A model generated the notes under the pieces. That model was not told where the DNA came from, did not search any database, and saw nothing but the letters and a program-made list of their open reading frames with translations. This document shows positions 33,302 to 43,701 of a stretch of 64,000 bases of DNA, one piece after another; the stretch's first letter is position 1; each line of letters starts with the position of its first letter. Source of the stretch: Adiantum capillus-veneris (taxonomy: Eukaryota > Streptophyta > Polypodiopsida > Polypodiales > Pteridaceae); contig CM043966.1 of assembly GCA_014529385.2 (NCBI GenBank), positions 87,884,087 through 87,948,086 on the forward strand, read 5' to 3'. The position numbers and the translations under genes are program-made.

Positions 33302-33792
33302 GTTAGATACTTTTGAACTTTGTTTGAGAAAGTATGGTTTGAAATTTGTTTGAAATGGATGGTATTCATTTTGAACCTGTCTTGGTGCCGATTTGAAATG
33401 TTTGACTTTGGTTTTAATACTGGTTTCAATGATTGGTTATTTTACTCCCAGGTGGAGGATGAGAAATGATGTTTGAGAATGCTTGTTCATACTCATGGCC
33501 CGAACCCTTGTAGTTATGTACGGGGGGAGTATTGAATAATTGAAATGTGCTGCTTTTCCTCATGGCCCGGACCCTTGTGGTTATTTACCGGGGGGGGGGG
33601 GGAGGGGGGGGGGGGTATTGTTGTTGTTACTTATGGCCCGGACGTGCATGGTTATTTACGGGGGGAGTATTAAGAAGTCTGAGCAGTGGTTACTCTCAAC
33701 ACCTCCAAACGACCCAGACTGCGGTCTGGGGGGCATTTGGCTGTAAAAGACCTATATATCTCATGGCCCGGACCTTTTTAGGTTGTTTTGCG
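33302..33792 (+). repeat. Non-coding tail of B1 with tandem CATGGCCCGGACC blocks and G tract
   Basis: Four degenerate copies of a block built on TCATGGCCCGGACCCTTG, each followed by GGTTATTTACGGGGGGAG or a variant, start at about 33490, 33559, 33631 and 33759. The second copy contains an expanded run of 27 G with one A (about 33589-33617). A hairpin word like that in the outer B copy (CAGACTGCGGTCTG) lies near 33716. Confidence 0.8.
33589..33617 (+). repeat. Poly(G) tract
   Basis: Almost pure run of G broken by a single A. It could form G-quadruplexes and is also a likely site of length variation or assembly error. Confidence 0.9.
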
Positions 33793-33799
33793 AACCGAG

Positions 33800-34719
33800 C
33801 CATCCCTGTCTGGTCTCGACTGATTGTTTTTAAGGCGTGCGTGTATCCAGTGATTTGTTATGGCGCGGAAATTATGGGGGCCCACGACCAGCGTGTCCTT
33901 CACTCTCTGCAGCGCCTCGTCGCCACCGGGATGCGAATGTTACTCGGAAAGGGAGCAAGGTCAACCTTTGTGGGGACGACAACTCTCCATCACGAGTTCA
34001 ACATACCACCCGTACCTGCCTTTTGTGAGGGACAATGAGCGCGTGCCTTTGACAAGTACCGCTCGGTTTCATCTACTTGGATAGGCTCCTTGGTAAACAA
34101 GAAGCCTAAGAACCAACCGTTCAAGAAGTGGACTTGGACGACAAGAACCGAGAATTGGATGAATAAATATATCCCAGCGGCTGACTTCAGCTTAGTACGC
34201 TACCACGCATGGGACAAGTGGGACGAGAGGCATTCGTGCCTGGCGTTGGAGCCCTATAAGGAGGCCGGTTATGAAAAAACACGTGGATACCTGCTGCAGC
34301 TCAATAGGAGCACAGTAGTTACTAGGAAGGAGGAGAGAATGCTGGCTCTCGCGAGAGTAGGTGGGCTCAAACTGGCTGATAGTTATATGCGCGGACACAA
34401 CATTTGCGCGCTGTGCTCCCAGTTAGAGGGTCGTTCGCTTTCGCATTTGCTGGTGAGGTGTCCGGCGACAGATGATTCTAGGGGGAGATGGCTAGACCAA
34501 TTCAACTCCGCCTTCAACGATCTCGACCCTTCGTTGGACCTTGAAGAAAGGACCGTTATCCTCCTTGGTGGGGAGGCTCGCAGGAAGCGGCTGCCCTTCT
34601 GGGTACTCCGTGATCCGCACTGGAGGGACGGAACTGCAGGGCACGTGCCTGTGGCGAAGTTCCTCGGTGAAGTTGTACCCCGGTATCTAGGTGCTCTGCA
34701 TAGGCGGATGGGGAGATAA
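33800..34719 (+). pseudogene. LINE ORF2 C-terminal region with zinc-binding motif, one nonsense codon
   Basis: One frame reads from about 33800 to the stop at 34717-34719, interrupted only by TGA at 34036-34038, which looks like a CGA arginine codon changed by one transition (next residues ARAFDKYR). The early part (VFKACVYPVICYGAEIMG, then LHSLQRLVATGMRML) is the usual region after the polymerase palm in LINE proteins. Later, ICALCSQLEGRSLSHLLVRC gives the CX2C...HX4C zinc-binding motif found near the C-terminus of many LINE proteins. The end (VPRYLGALHRRMGR) is basic. The polymerase active site itself is lost by 5' truncation. Confidence 0.75.
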
Positions 34720-35301
34720 TGCTCCCCTTCCTATGCCGTTATTTTAATCTGATCCCCTTCGGGGGAAATGACGTAATTCTCCCCAAGCGAAGCCAGACGA
34801 GCTACGAGAGCGTCCAAGTGCCATTCCCCCCCAGGGGGGTCAACTTCACCTAAAAGGGGTTGGGAAATGCATAATGGGAGACATTACCAGCCTCAGCGGA
34901 CGCCACTTGTGAGCCGACGCCCTTCCAAGCGGGTATGGCATTTCCTAGGGGAAAACCGTCGGGCTTCAAAGGCAGTTTAGTGAGGTGAGCGATAAGTTAC
35001 CTGGAGGAGGTGACTCCAAAGGGAAGACCGAAGCAAGTCCCGCAGTACTTGGGCCTCTGAACAGAGGTACTTGGTCGCTGTCACGCCCACCGAAATGGGT
35101 CTCTCAAGGGAAAAGTCATCGCCCTAAGAGTGTAGATAATTCTGGCCTTCCGAGTCCAGAGGAAACTAGTGACAAAAGCGTCTGCCTTCGGTTTCTCGGG
35201 GCATAGTCCTGGTCGTTCTTCTTGTTCACCTTTTATGGTGGATAAGGGGAGCGGCCGGGCTTGCCCCGCCCGACTCCGAAAACAAAACAAAACAAAACAA
35301 G
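34720..35301 (+). other. LINE 3' untranslated region with possible RNA hairpins and A-rich tail
   Basis: It contains CCCCTTCGGGG at about 34753, a stem with a UUCG tetraloop, and a self-complementary CCCCCCC...GGGGGG pair at about 34826-34840. A GC-rich stem (GGGC...GCCC) lies just before the (AAAAC)n tail at 35279. Such structures are often recognised by the LINE reverse transcriptase; that role here is inference. Confidence 0.5.
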
Positions 35302-35583
35302 CTGTACGGAATTCCCTGATTTACGCTGGCAGCTTTCTGGCATTGCTTTTGGACCAGAAGCTTTTGAGTTTGAAGGCTTTTCATGTAAATTGCTTTTCAT
35401 AGGCCAAGGGCCTTTAAATATGTGCTAAGGGCTCATTCTCTTGCATGCTTCCAGGGGTAGGTGCAGAGTCTTGAGTACCGGCTTGTACTGTGTTGATGCA
35501 ATATAAAGAAATACCGAAATGGGCGCCAAGGTTTGAGGCCAATACTCTTTGGGGTGGAATTCCGCCACTCTGTGTTGCGTGTC

Positions 35584-35635
<52 letters not shown>

Positions 35636-35710
35636 CAATTGTTATTGAAGTGCTAAAAGTTTGATTAGTCTGCTTCTCTTTTATTGGCATGTGGTGCCCG
35701 TCTTGTGAGA
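35302..35710 (+). repeat. 3' LTR fragment of family B1
   Basis: The second half of a B LTR, starting at CTGTACGGAATTCC, with the shared LTR core at about 35501-35541, a long (CT)n tract (about 35585-35629) and the end CTTGTGAGA, one change from the usual CTTGTGACA. Confidence 0.85.
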
Positions 35711-36204
35711 GCTGCCCCCCCCCCTTAAAGAGAATCTTTATTAGGGAGTATCTTTTTACAAGCACAAGTACTGGAGAAAATCCCTCCGTTCTAATTCCCA
35801 GACGTGATGGTCGTTCCTTCCCGTGAGGGAAATCCGAGAGACGAGCTCTCAATCTTTTTTCCGTCTGTAGTCGGAGTCGAGGCTCCACAGACAATTTCCA
35901 AATCCCATTCCCGAAATTCCCAAGCGTAGGACGAGGCCTTCCCGCTTCTCCTTCGCGATGAAGTACTTGCAAACACACACAAACACGGGACAACAATTCG
36001 TATGGCGAATCTGCAATTGATATATGTCGCTCTTTGATGGAAAAGCGACCTCCGTGCTCCGTAGTCTCGCGATCACTCGTGTCTTCTTCCCGACAGAGTC
36101 CTTCCCAACTAGCATTGGCATAAAACTGTCCCAGAGAGGGGGCGAGTGTTGCTTTTATAGGTTCTGAGGACAGACAGGAATAGCTGGTCTGAACCAGGCC
36201 AAAG

Positions 36205-36244
<40 letters not shown>

Positions 36245-36312
36245 TAGATAGATAGATAGTTCTATTATCGTCCTGGGAGGTCAAATATGACCTATGGGAC
36301 CAAATGAACATG
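35711..36312. other. Unassigned sequence with GA and GATA microsatellites
   Basis: A C-run follows the B1 end. The rest shows no recognisable gene, although a minus-strand frame of 90 codons (35849-36121) is open. (GA)n and (GATA)n tracts occupy about 36208-36259. Confidence 0.4.
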
Positions 36313-36606
36313 TCACGTGGTGTGAGTGGAGTTCATAAGTGACTCTCGATGCTCAAAAATGGCTGAAATGAGCGTCGCAATAGAGAGTCCACATCGTGGT
36401 TGGGAGAGGAAGGTATGTAGGGAGAGCTCATGGCTGAATATATGGGGAAAAGAGGACCTAATGTGGTCAAAAGCTGAGCACTCAAGTAGTGTGTGGTACT
36501 CACTCTCTCGCACTTGACGAGGGCATAAGGTGCAAAGTCGATGACACTCCTCGCCAGTGCCCCAACGTCCTGTCTCGCAGCGTAGAGAATGGGAGCTAAG
36601 ACGAAT

Positions 36607-36610
<4 letters not shown>
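36313..36610 (-). pseudogene. LINE C-terminal zinc-binding fragment
   Basis: On the minus strand the text reads SHSLRCETGRWGTGEECHRL, then CTLCPRQVRESEYHTLLECS and FPHIFSHELSLHTFLSQPRC. The pattern LRxETGRW...CxLC...HxLLxC is the typical zinc-binding end of LINE reverse transcriptase proteins. The fragment lies next to a long (GA)n tract and is short, so it is a relic. Confidence 0.75.

Positions 36611-36680
<70 letters not shown>
36608..36680. repeat. (GA)n microsatellite
   Basis: About 73 bp of uninterrupted GA dinucleotides. Confidence 0.95.
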
Positions 36681-36683
<3 letters not shown>

Positions 36684-36997
36684 TGGTGCCGTTGGAAGCT
36701 AGAGAGAGGAGAGAGAAACCTGTGCTGGCTTTTTGTTGCCCGTACAGAGAGCGCTGATCTTCTTTTTTTTTAATAAGCTTTTGCTTTATTTTTAATAGGC
36801 TTTTTAAAATTAAGCTTTTGCTTTATTTATTTTTCTAAATAGACCAAAGAGCATGAGTCATATATTGTGCTGATAAAACATCGATGGATACAAAATGAAA
36901 AGTGCATGTTACAAGGGCTTAAAAAGGACAAGCCTCAAGGATAACAAAAAGTACAAAGGGCTAGGTAGACTCTAGACTCTAGAGTGATCAATGATCA
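36681..36997. other. AT-rich spacer downstream of hAT transposase
   Basis: No coding similarity. It probably includes the 3' end of the hAT element, but I could not place a left terminal repeat with a matching 8-bp target duplication. Confidence 0.3.
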
Positions 36998-39203
36998 TCA
37001 AACTCCGGAAGTGCTCGCCTGCTGAATCTCCATATCATCATCGTAGTCGAGGTTGTTAGTGACATATGAGGCCTCGCGAGGCTCGCAGTCCTCTAGCTCC
37101 TCCAAAAGTGTCTCGGCCATAGATGGATTCTCTAGTGCCATCTCCCACTAAGTGAAGGGATCTGCCTTGTGTATGACGCTCTTTGAAAGCATGCGCAAGT
37201 TAGCGCTCACAAACACCAAATCATTGGCCCTTTGGACCCCAAGGCGATTCCTCTTCTTAGAGGCAATGTGGCTGTACACACTCCATAGTTGCTCCAAGCA
37301 ACTAGTGGTACATGCTTGGCTAAGGACACGAACAGCCAAGCGCTGCAAATGTGGGCCATCTCCTCCATAGTCCTCCCACCACAAAACTGAGCGAATCTTG
37401 CTGTGATCAACTTGTGCATCTACACATCCATAGGAGCCCTTCTTTTGCCTGTAGTGGAGTAGCTCATCTCTAATCTTGCGCGTAATGTCATTGCTAGGCT
37501 CAAGGCGCTCCAATGCAAGCTCCCATCCTTTGCTCACCTCCTTGTCGGTCTCTTGTTGACGCCTTCCCTGAAACTCGGGGTCAAGCGCATAAGTTGCCGC
37601 ATGAAGTGGAGAGTAGTATCCATTCCACCTCGACTCACACAAGCCACAAATCTCCGCATACTGAATAGGATTAGGCACAAGCTTCTCAAGAGTCTCTTTC
37701 ATCTGATCCATGGCTTCGCAGACTTTGCCGATGCATGGCTGCAAGCTATCAACAACTCGAAGTAGGTATAGAATAGGCTTGACCATGGCGTCAAGAGTCT
37801 TCACCTCCTCCCACCAAGCGAAGTCGTCGGCCCATTTTCGGCATTTCAATCCTGTTGTTGATGTAGACTCCAGCATGGCGTGGAACTCATCATTGAGAAA
37901 GAGGCCCCTTAAGGCTCCGCCACATGTAGACAAGCGGCCTAGCATAAGCCAATTGAATGCAAATCTTGTCTCTGAATATTTGAGCAAGGACAAGTGGCTC
38001 CTCATTGAGAACTCCTTGCGCACTTTTTGATGGTTGAGCACAAAGGAGACAATTTGAGAGGCGTCACTAATGGTGGGTGAAATCCATGACAAGCTCCCTA
38101 TGTCCTTGAGGAGCTTGTTGAGGCAATGCGCCATGCAAAATGTGACATGGATACTAGGATACATGCCCTCAATGATAGCGTCGGCTGCCCTATTTGACAC
38201 CTCTCCATCTGCAACCATACCTGGACATTCTCTAGGCCGATGATCTCTATGGTGCTTGTCCACTCCATAGTAAGCATCTCCGCGGCCTTGCCACTGTCGG
38301 ATGCATCATGTGACTCCACAAAGTACATCCCCCCCCGAGAGTAGGCCACCACTCCGTGGATGGACCGCTTGCCCATCCATCTACAAGGAGAGAGACCCCA
38401 TTGGTCTCCCACAAATCCTTTGTTGCTTGGGCCGCTTGCTCCACGGAAAGCTTCTCTTTGTCAAGGAAGGTGGTGCGAAGCCTCTCCGATGAAGGTGGCA
38501 CATAAGAGGGGCCATATTCCCCTATTTTCGTAACCATGGTTCGAAAGTATGGAGACCTATCCACACAAAATAGAGCATGTTGTGTTATTTTGAAGAGTCG
38601 AGACCCCATAATGAAATACAAAATGGGAGGTTGCAATGTGCATATGCCATAAGTCACAATGGAAACTCACCGCAAAGCATGGAAGGCAATGTGGTCGTGG
38701 AAGAAGAATCGGGCAACCGACGTATCCACCTCTTCCTTCAATTTAGGATTCCAATTTTCGTTGAGGGTGCTTTGGCGATGCGCAATGGAAGCCCCCGATG
38801 TAGATGCATTTGTCTTGAACGCTTGAGAGGTGGAGCCAAGGTTGGCTTGCCTTTGCTCTTGCGGTGTCGCCGTGGCGGAGTGATCAACGGCAACAAAACG
38901 GTCCCTCTTGGCTGCTTCCGCGACCTCATACACCGTGAGCTTCTCAAGAAGCTCCAACCTCTTCTCGGGAGTAATACGTGGGCAAAACTTCACCTCATGG
39001 CTGGGTTCATGAAGAAGATGGGCTCGCACTTTGTTTGCACCACCCGTTCTCTTGTACGGGCATAGCTTGCATGTCCATGGTCTTGCATCGCCACCTTGAC
39101 CACGCGCGGTAGAGTCGACTTCATCCCACCACGACCATGTTTGCACGGCGAGCCTCCTTCGAGAAGAGCTGGCTTGAGAAGTGGAGTTAGCTTGAGATGA
39201 CAT
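36998..39203 (-). pseudogene. hAT-family transposase gene, two exons, two frameshifts and a stop
   Basis: This cut-and-paste transposase is read on the minus strand. Exon 1 (39203-38671) encodes a BED-type zinc finger (WTCKLCPYKRTGGANKVRAH, then H and C near FCPRI). A 114-bp intron (38670-38557) has GTGAGT and TAG ends and splices in phase 2, joining FHALR to SPYFRTM, the expected DUF659-type order. Exon 2 holds LWETNGVSLLVDGWASG, and frameshifts near 38360 and 38230 lead into AIIEGMYPSIHVTFCMAHC. It ends in the hAT dimerisation domain (WWEDYGGDGPHLQRLAVRVL, SCLEQLWSVYSHI). An in-frame TAG at 37148-37150 precedes an acidic tail that runs to 36998. Length fits intact family members (about 690 residues), so decay is recent but complete loss of function is likely. 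Confidence 0.92.
38557..38670 (-). other. Intron in the hAT transposase gene
   Basis: Minus-strand donor G|GTGAGT and acceptor TGGATAG|GTC. Removing 114 bp joins FHALR to SPYFRT in frame, which is the conserved continuous text of this family. Confidence 0.85.
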
Positions 39204-39740
39204 GATGGTGGAGAGAGAGTAGAGGAGAGCTTGTGTGGAGAGACAGTAGAGGAGAGCTTCAAAGTTGAGAGGGTAGAGGAGAGAGAGAGTGGGTAGAGAG
39301 ACTCAAGGGTAGAGGAGGGAGAGAGTGCCAAGTGGGTAGAGAGGAGACTCAAAGGTAGAGCTCCGAGCCTCGAGGAGAGGGTAGACCGTAGACTCTAGAG
39401 GCGAAGCCGCGAAGCACCGAAGGTAGACCGTAGAGAGGAGAGGCTTGAGCCTTGAGCAATTTCCAATGAGAGCTTGAGCCTTAAGGGTGGCTTTTATAGC
39501 CTCCTCGAAAAAAGAGCCGTTGGGCTGCCAGCAAACCGTTTGAAACGGCTCCAAATTTGAATTAAAAAAAGCAAAAACCGTTGGCTGCCGGCCGTTTTCC
39601 GTCCGTCCCCGACCGTCCCATCCGTCCCGGGGACGGTAGCATGCCTTCCCACCTGACATGCGCCCAACCGACGGTTCCCGACCGTCCAGCCCCGTCCCCG
39701 TCTCGGTTACGGCCGTCCCCCGCCCCTAAGCCTCGTCCCG
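39204..39740 (-). promoter_or_regulatory. 5' flank and subterminal region of the hAT transposase
   Basis: Lies between the transposase start codon (39203) and the element end. It contains GAGAG-rich stretches (39210-39480, antisense CTCTC) suited to a pyrimidine-rich leader, then the CCGTCCC-rich subterminal zone. The promoter is inferred by position only. Confidence 0.45.
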
Positions 39741-39757
39741 TTGGTTCCCTGTAACTA
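39741..39757 (-). other. Terminal repeat end of the hAT element
   Basis: Inverted, the end reads CATAGTTACAGGGAACC, matching the terminal bases of the small elements at 29013-29452 and 62865-63037. The 150 bp inside it (39590-39740) are full of CCGTCCC words, like the subterminal repeats of those elements. The opposite end was not found. Confidence 0.65.
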
Positions 39758-41652
39758 TGCCTGGATCACTATCATCCTGTTGAGTGCAGGGCCTGCTGTG
39801 AGTGTGGATCAGGCTGCAGCACCCCAAGTGTAGTGTCAGGCTGTGGAGAGGACTGGCATGATGCATCAGCTGAAGAACCCGAAGCCAAACTTGCTGTGCC
39901 ATGGGGTAGTCCCACAAACAGTGATGTGACTCTCTAAAGAATGACCACACGTTGCACATGCTGTTGAGAAACCGTTGTGCACCAACTAGCTCCCAACTGC
40001 TATAGCCCTATGTGCAACAAGCCACTGAAACATGGTAACTCTTCTCGGTTGCCTGCTGTCCCACAATCACTCCCAAAAGCTTGACAAGACACAACCGGCT
40101 CCCAGAAGCTTGACAAGAACTCGGCTGAGTGACCCTTCTCTTGCTAGTGAGTTGCTGCAGCTGAGCGAGCCTCGCTCCGTGCGGCCAGTGTGTCACCCAA
40201 ACAAGTTGTGTACTGGAAAAAAGGAATCCCTGGGTGATCAGCTAAAGAGAAAGGATCCTGCCAGAACCACTCTCCTGGGTCCCATTGCACCTGGCCAGAG
40301 GACGACTCTCCCAAGCCCAAAGCTGCCAATGTCCTGACTCATGATCTGCTGGGTCAGGATCTATGACCCAAGTCCTCCCATAGATGCCCACAACCCGGAG
40401 CCTTTGAAAACATCACTCTGCAACCTGTGGAGCCTCTGCTGAGACTCTGTGAAGGCGACCCTCTCCCTGAACCTCAAAGAACATGTGGGGTACTGACTCC
40501 CAGCAAGCTCGAACTGCAATGAGAACCTTAGCCACGTGAAGGCTCCCATCCATCTTGGAGCTGCTACCTCTATAGGGGTATGCCACTCAGGTGGTATAGC
40601 CTCTGTAATGTCTTGACACATGCTCTTTGCACACTCCTCATGCCTCGTAGTTGAATGCTCTGAATCTCCTCGGGAAGGCCTGAAAACTGTAGTTAGTCGC
40701 CGAGAGTATGGGTTGGACCCTCTACCATGGGACCTCAGGAAACGTGAGGCTTGCTACCAACCAGGTGGCCTGTGTGTGTGCTAACCATGGGGTTCCAAAC
40801 AAGAGACTGCCTCAAGCGCTCCTCCATGCAAGTGGGCTGATGCTGCTCTAGGCCACTCCTCAGCTGCTCCCAAGACCTAAGCAGGCTCGCAGCAAATCGG
40901 TCCTCCAACCTCCTGCTCATACCAACTGTGCGCATCTCTGTAAAGATCCAGCTAGTGGACGGGCTCCAAGGGCTGCCTGCATGAGGGACTCGAGCTTGAA
41001 TCCGGTGAAGCAACAGCTCCTTCGAGGGCTCCTCCTCTGGAAGCAGTCCTCTGACCACAAGCTTCTCAAGGAGGGCTCTTCTTCGTTGTGCTGGGTCGGT
41101 TATCCCCAACCCCCCGTGAGAACACGGTAAGGTGATGACTTGGCAGGCTACTTTGGCTCCGCTTGACTGGGTGTCACGCCCTGATCACAAAAAATTCATG
41201 ATCAGCCTCTCCAGCCTGCTGATGCAGGAGCTCGAGAAGATCCACCAAGATGTGATGTACCTTGTAGTAGCCAACAATACTTGGTTGGCCACTACAACTT
41301 TGTCAACCAAAGAGAGCCGTGCCGAACTCCAATGAAGCAGTTTCCTCCTAATGGAAAGGAGGAGGGGAGCAGTCTGTTGCTGTGGGGACAAATCCATGCC
41401 AACCTGACAAACCGGATAGCGTACAGAAGTCCTTGGGGGAATCCACCTGAAGCCCTCACCCAATGACCAATCAAGCGTAGGAGCACTGCCAACCCAGAAA
41501 GCCATTGTCTTCCTCCAATTGATTAGTGCTCCTGACGCACAACAAAACACCTCAAGAGCGTGCTCACACCTGTGCAAATTAGCCACATGGCCCTCCAAGT
41601 ACATGGCTGAGTCGTCAGCAAACTTGGCGTCAAGTAGCTTGTGGAGAGTGCG
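39758..41652 (-). pseudogene. Plant-type LINE remnant (reverse transcriptase C-terminal half)
   Basis: On the minus strand the polymerase motif FADDSAMYL is just inside the right end (about 41600-41625). It is followed by CCASGALINWRKTMAFWV, SIRRKLLHWSSARLSLVDKV, then GITDPAQRRRALLEKLVVRG and FTEMRTVGMSRRLEDRFA, and a zinc-binding end (ESHHCLWDYPMAQQVW near 39900). Frameshifts and stops are frequent. The right end is cut by the chromovirus D insertion at 41653 and the left end meets the hAT terminus. The second copy at 61849-64000 is clearly homologous at DNA level. Confidence 0.85.
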
Positions 41653-43128
41653 TGAAACCTGCCTGTACTTTCAAAAAGGGCGGTAGACTTTATACTTAAA
41701 CCTTATTTGCTTTCACCCATTTAATTTGTCGCCCACTTTACCTGTACTTTCAAGACACAACAAAGGGGAGAGGGATACAGGCTGCTAGATTGCACTTGTA
41801 TGAATAGACCGACACCAGATTGGCCCCTAACTTAGGCGCCCCTTTCGGTATTTCTTTATTGTTTAAAAGAGGGAATAAACGCTGTGGTTCCCTACAAGCT
41901 GCCCTGCACAAACCTGGCTGAATTTCAACTGTTCCGGCCCGATTTCAGCAGCATAACTGTACTAGGACCCTTCACAGTCAGTATTCCCACGCATTGACTG
42001 ACTTTCTTGACGCATACGGGCACTTTGCAAAACCTGGCGAGAATCTGCAGCATGCTGAATTCTCTGTTTTCAGCCCCAAAAATGCACCAGATCACCTGTA
42101 CAGCAGTCCCCTCGCGTCCCCGAACCTCCTGGGGGATTTAGGGACCGTTTAGGGCCAAAACCCTAAACCTGCAAAAATACACAGCATGCTGTAATTTACT
42201 GTTTCGGGCTCCGTTTCGTGTGCCGGTTGCATCCGTAGCAAGTCCTCGAGCTCCCGCACCTGTAGGGCTACTTGGCCTTTGAATCGGACGAGATTTCGGG
42301 CGTGAAACCTCTCCGAATCACCTGTACCTGCGGGGGATTAGCAGCTAGCTAATCTAGTACCTGTGCAAGAGGCTCTTGCCTCGGCAATCGCGCATGAACC
42401 CACACAACTGTACATTGATCAATTGAAAAGCCCACTAGAGGGGCATAACATACTGCCATAGGGGAGAGAGAGGGCAGTGCGTAGCGTGCAGGGCATCACT
42501 CTTGGCACTGCACTGTACATAGGAGGGAAAGGAAGCACTCCATAGCTCTTAACCTGTGACAAAATCTGAAAATGGGCCTCTCCCAGCTTAAAATTCAGCG
42601 CCACTTCTTCCTTGAGGAGGCAAGTGCACCAGAATGTGCCACTTGGCACATTTACAAGCATTTTCCCGTTTCGGGGTTGCCGCCTAAAAATCTCCCAACC
42701 GGTTGCCTAGTTGACTTCACGGCAGAGTAAGAAAATGTTCCCCTTGTCATTCCGGAGGTAATGACGCAAACACATTTTCAGGTCCCAAAATAGCAGTTCC
42801 CTAAATTTTAGGAGATGCTGCTATTGTATCTTTCTAGGTCATATTACCCCCTTTGTACACTGCAGCCACACCCAAAACTGAAATGTAGCCTTTGTAGCAA
42901 AGGATTCCACTTTGGCTAGTCAATGACCCCACTTTGGCTAACCATAGTCCTTTTCCAACCTTAGTGCTCTCTTGCCCTCAGGCCTGGACTCCCTCTGGAC
43001 AGTTCCACACTAGCTATGCAATGCAGGGCAGTTAGATTTCTCGAGGGGTGTTTCCAAAAAGTGAAAGTAAATAAATAATAAGAAAGAAATCAACAAAAAG
43101 GATAGATAGTAGTCACACGCTGGTGACA
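41653..43128 (-). repeat. 3' LTR of chromovirus D
   Basis: 1476 bp. On the minus strand it begins TGTCACCAGCGTGTGAC and ends GGCAGGTTTCA. The core shared with B and C LTRs lies inverted at about 41828-41861. Confidence 0.94.
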
Positions 43129-43141
43129 TACCCCCCTCTTG
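43129..43141 (-). other. Polypurine tract of chromovirus D
   Basis: Plus-strand TACCCCCCTCTTG, that is CAAGAGGGGGGTA on the element strand, directly before the 3' LTR. Confidence 0.85.
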
Positions 43142-43701
43142 AAATCTCAAACGTCCTCGTTTGCATCTATGTCGTACATACTTACAGTCAACAGTGATGT
43201 ATTCAACACCTGTCGACACATGTACGACACATACATGCTCATTGTCAACCCTGGTGTATTCAACACCTCGTCGACACATGTATTGCCTGCATGTGAACCC
43301 TGTCCCAATGACATAGTGGTAGCTTCGCACTCTGCCATTGCTTTGAGTCACTAACTTTCCAATGACAAAATGGCAGCTACACATTTTGCCACTGTCTTAT
43401 AGTACACGTTGGATCCCGTAACACTTTCGAGCATACCGAAACCGACAGTTTAAGAATGCAGTTACACATGTACTCTTTAATAGAAGCAATTACTGTATCC
43501 TTGACAAACTGACAAGAAATACTCACTTCTATAGCACTAACCAAACTTTTGGACATTTCATAAGAGAAATTGCCAAATTGACAATCTGTACAGCTCTAAC
43601 ATTCATGTAAGAGGTATTTCATTTGAGCTCACTTTAAATACCATGTACATCATTCGTTTCAGAAGCCATTGTCACACTGAAAATCCATGTAGCTTTGAAA
43701 C

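Larger units (their letters stand above)
33793..35301 (+). mobile_element. 5'-truncated LINE of an unusual type with (AAAAC)n tail
   Basis: A 3' fragment of a non-LTR retrotransposon: the C-terminal part of the ORF2 protein (33800-34719), a roughly 560-bp 3' untranslated region and a terminal (AAAAC)4-like tail at 35279-35300. The left flank is B1 tail and the right flank is the middle of a B LTR, so the insertion coincides with a deletion or recombination of B1. No clear target-site duplication is visible. Base composition looks more GC-rich than the neighbours. The family differs from the plant-type LINE at 39758-41652. Confidence 0.75.
30811..35710 (+). mobile_element. Family B1 gag-only LTR element with LINE insertion
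   Basis: 5' LTR (30811-31502), primer-binding site, gag-protease pseudogene, non-coding tail, a LINE fragment (33793-35301) and the second half of a 3' LTR (35302-35710). Flanks GCTGG (30806-30810) and GCTGC (35711-35715) match at 4 of 5 bases. No reverse transcriptase or integrase is present. This is the best copy for defining the family B structure. Confidence 0.85.

Noticed and set aside
35433-36311. Minus-strand frame of 292 codons
   Set aside because: Much of it is made by (GA)n and (CT)n repeats (serine/leucine and arginine/glutamate runs) across a B LTR.
36893-36915. Possible left terminal repeat of the hAT transposase element (CATGTTACAAGGG)
   Set aside because: Resembles the right end only loosely and the 8-bp flanks do not match the right flank.
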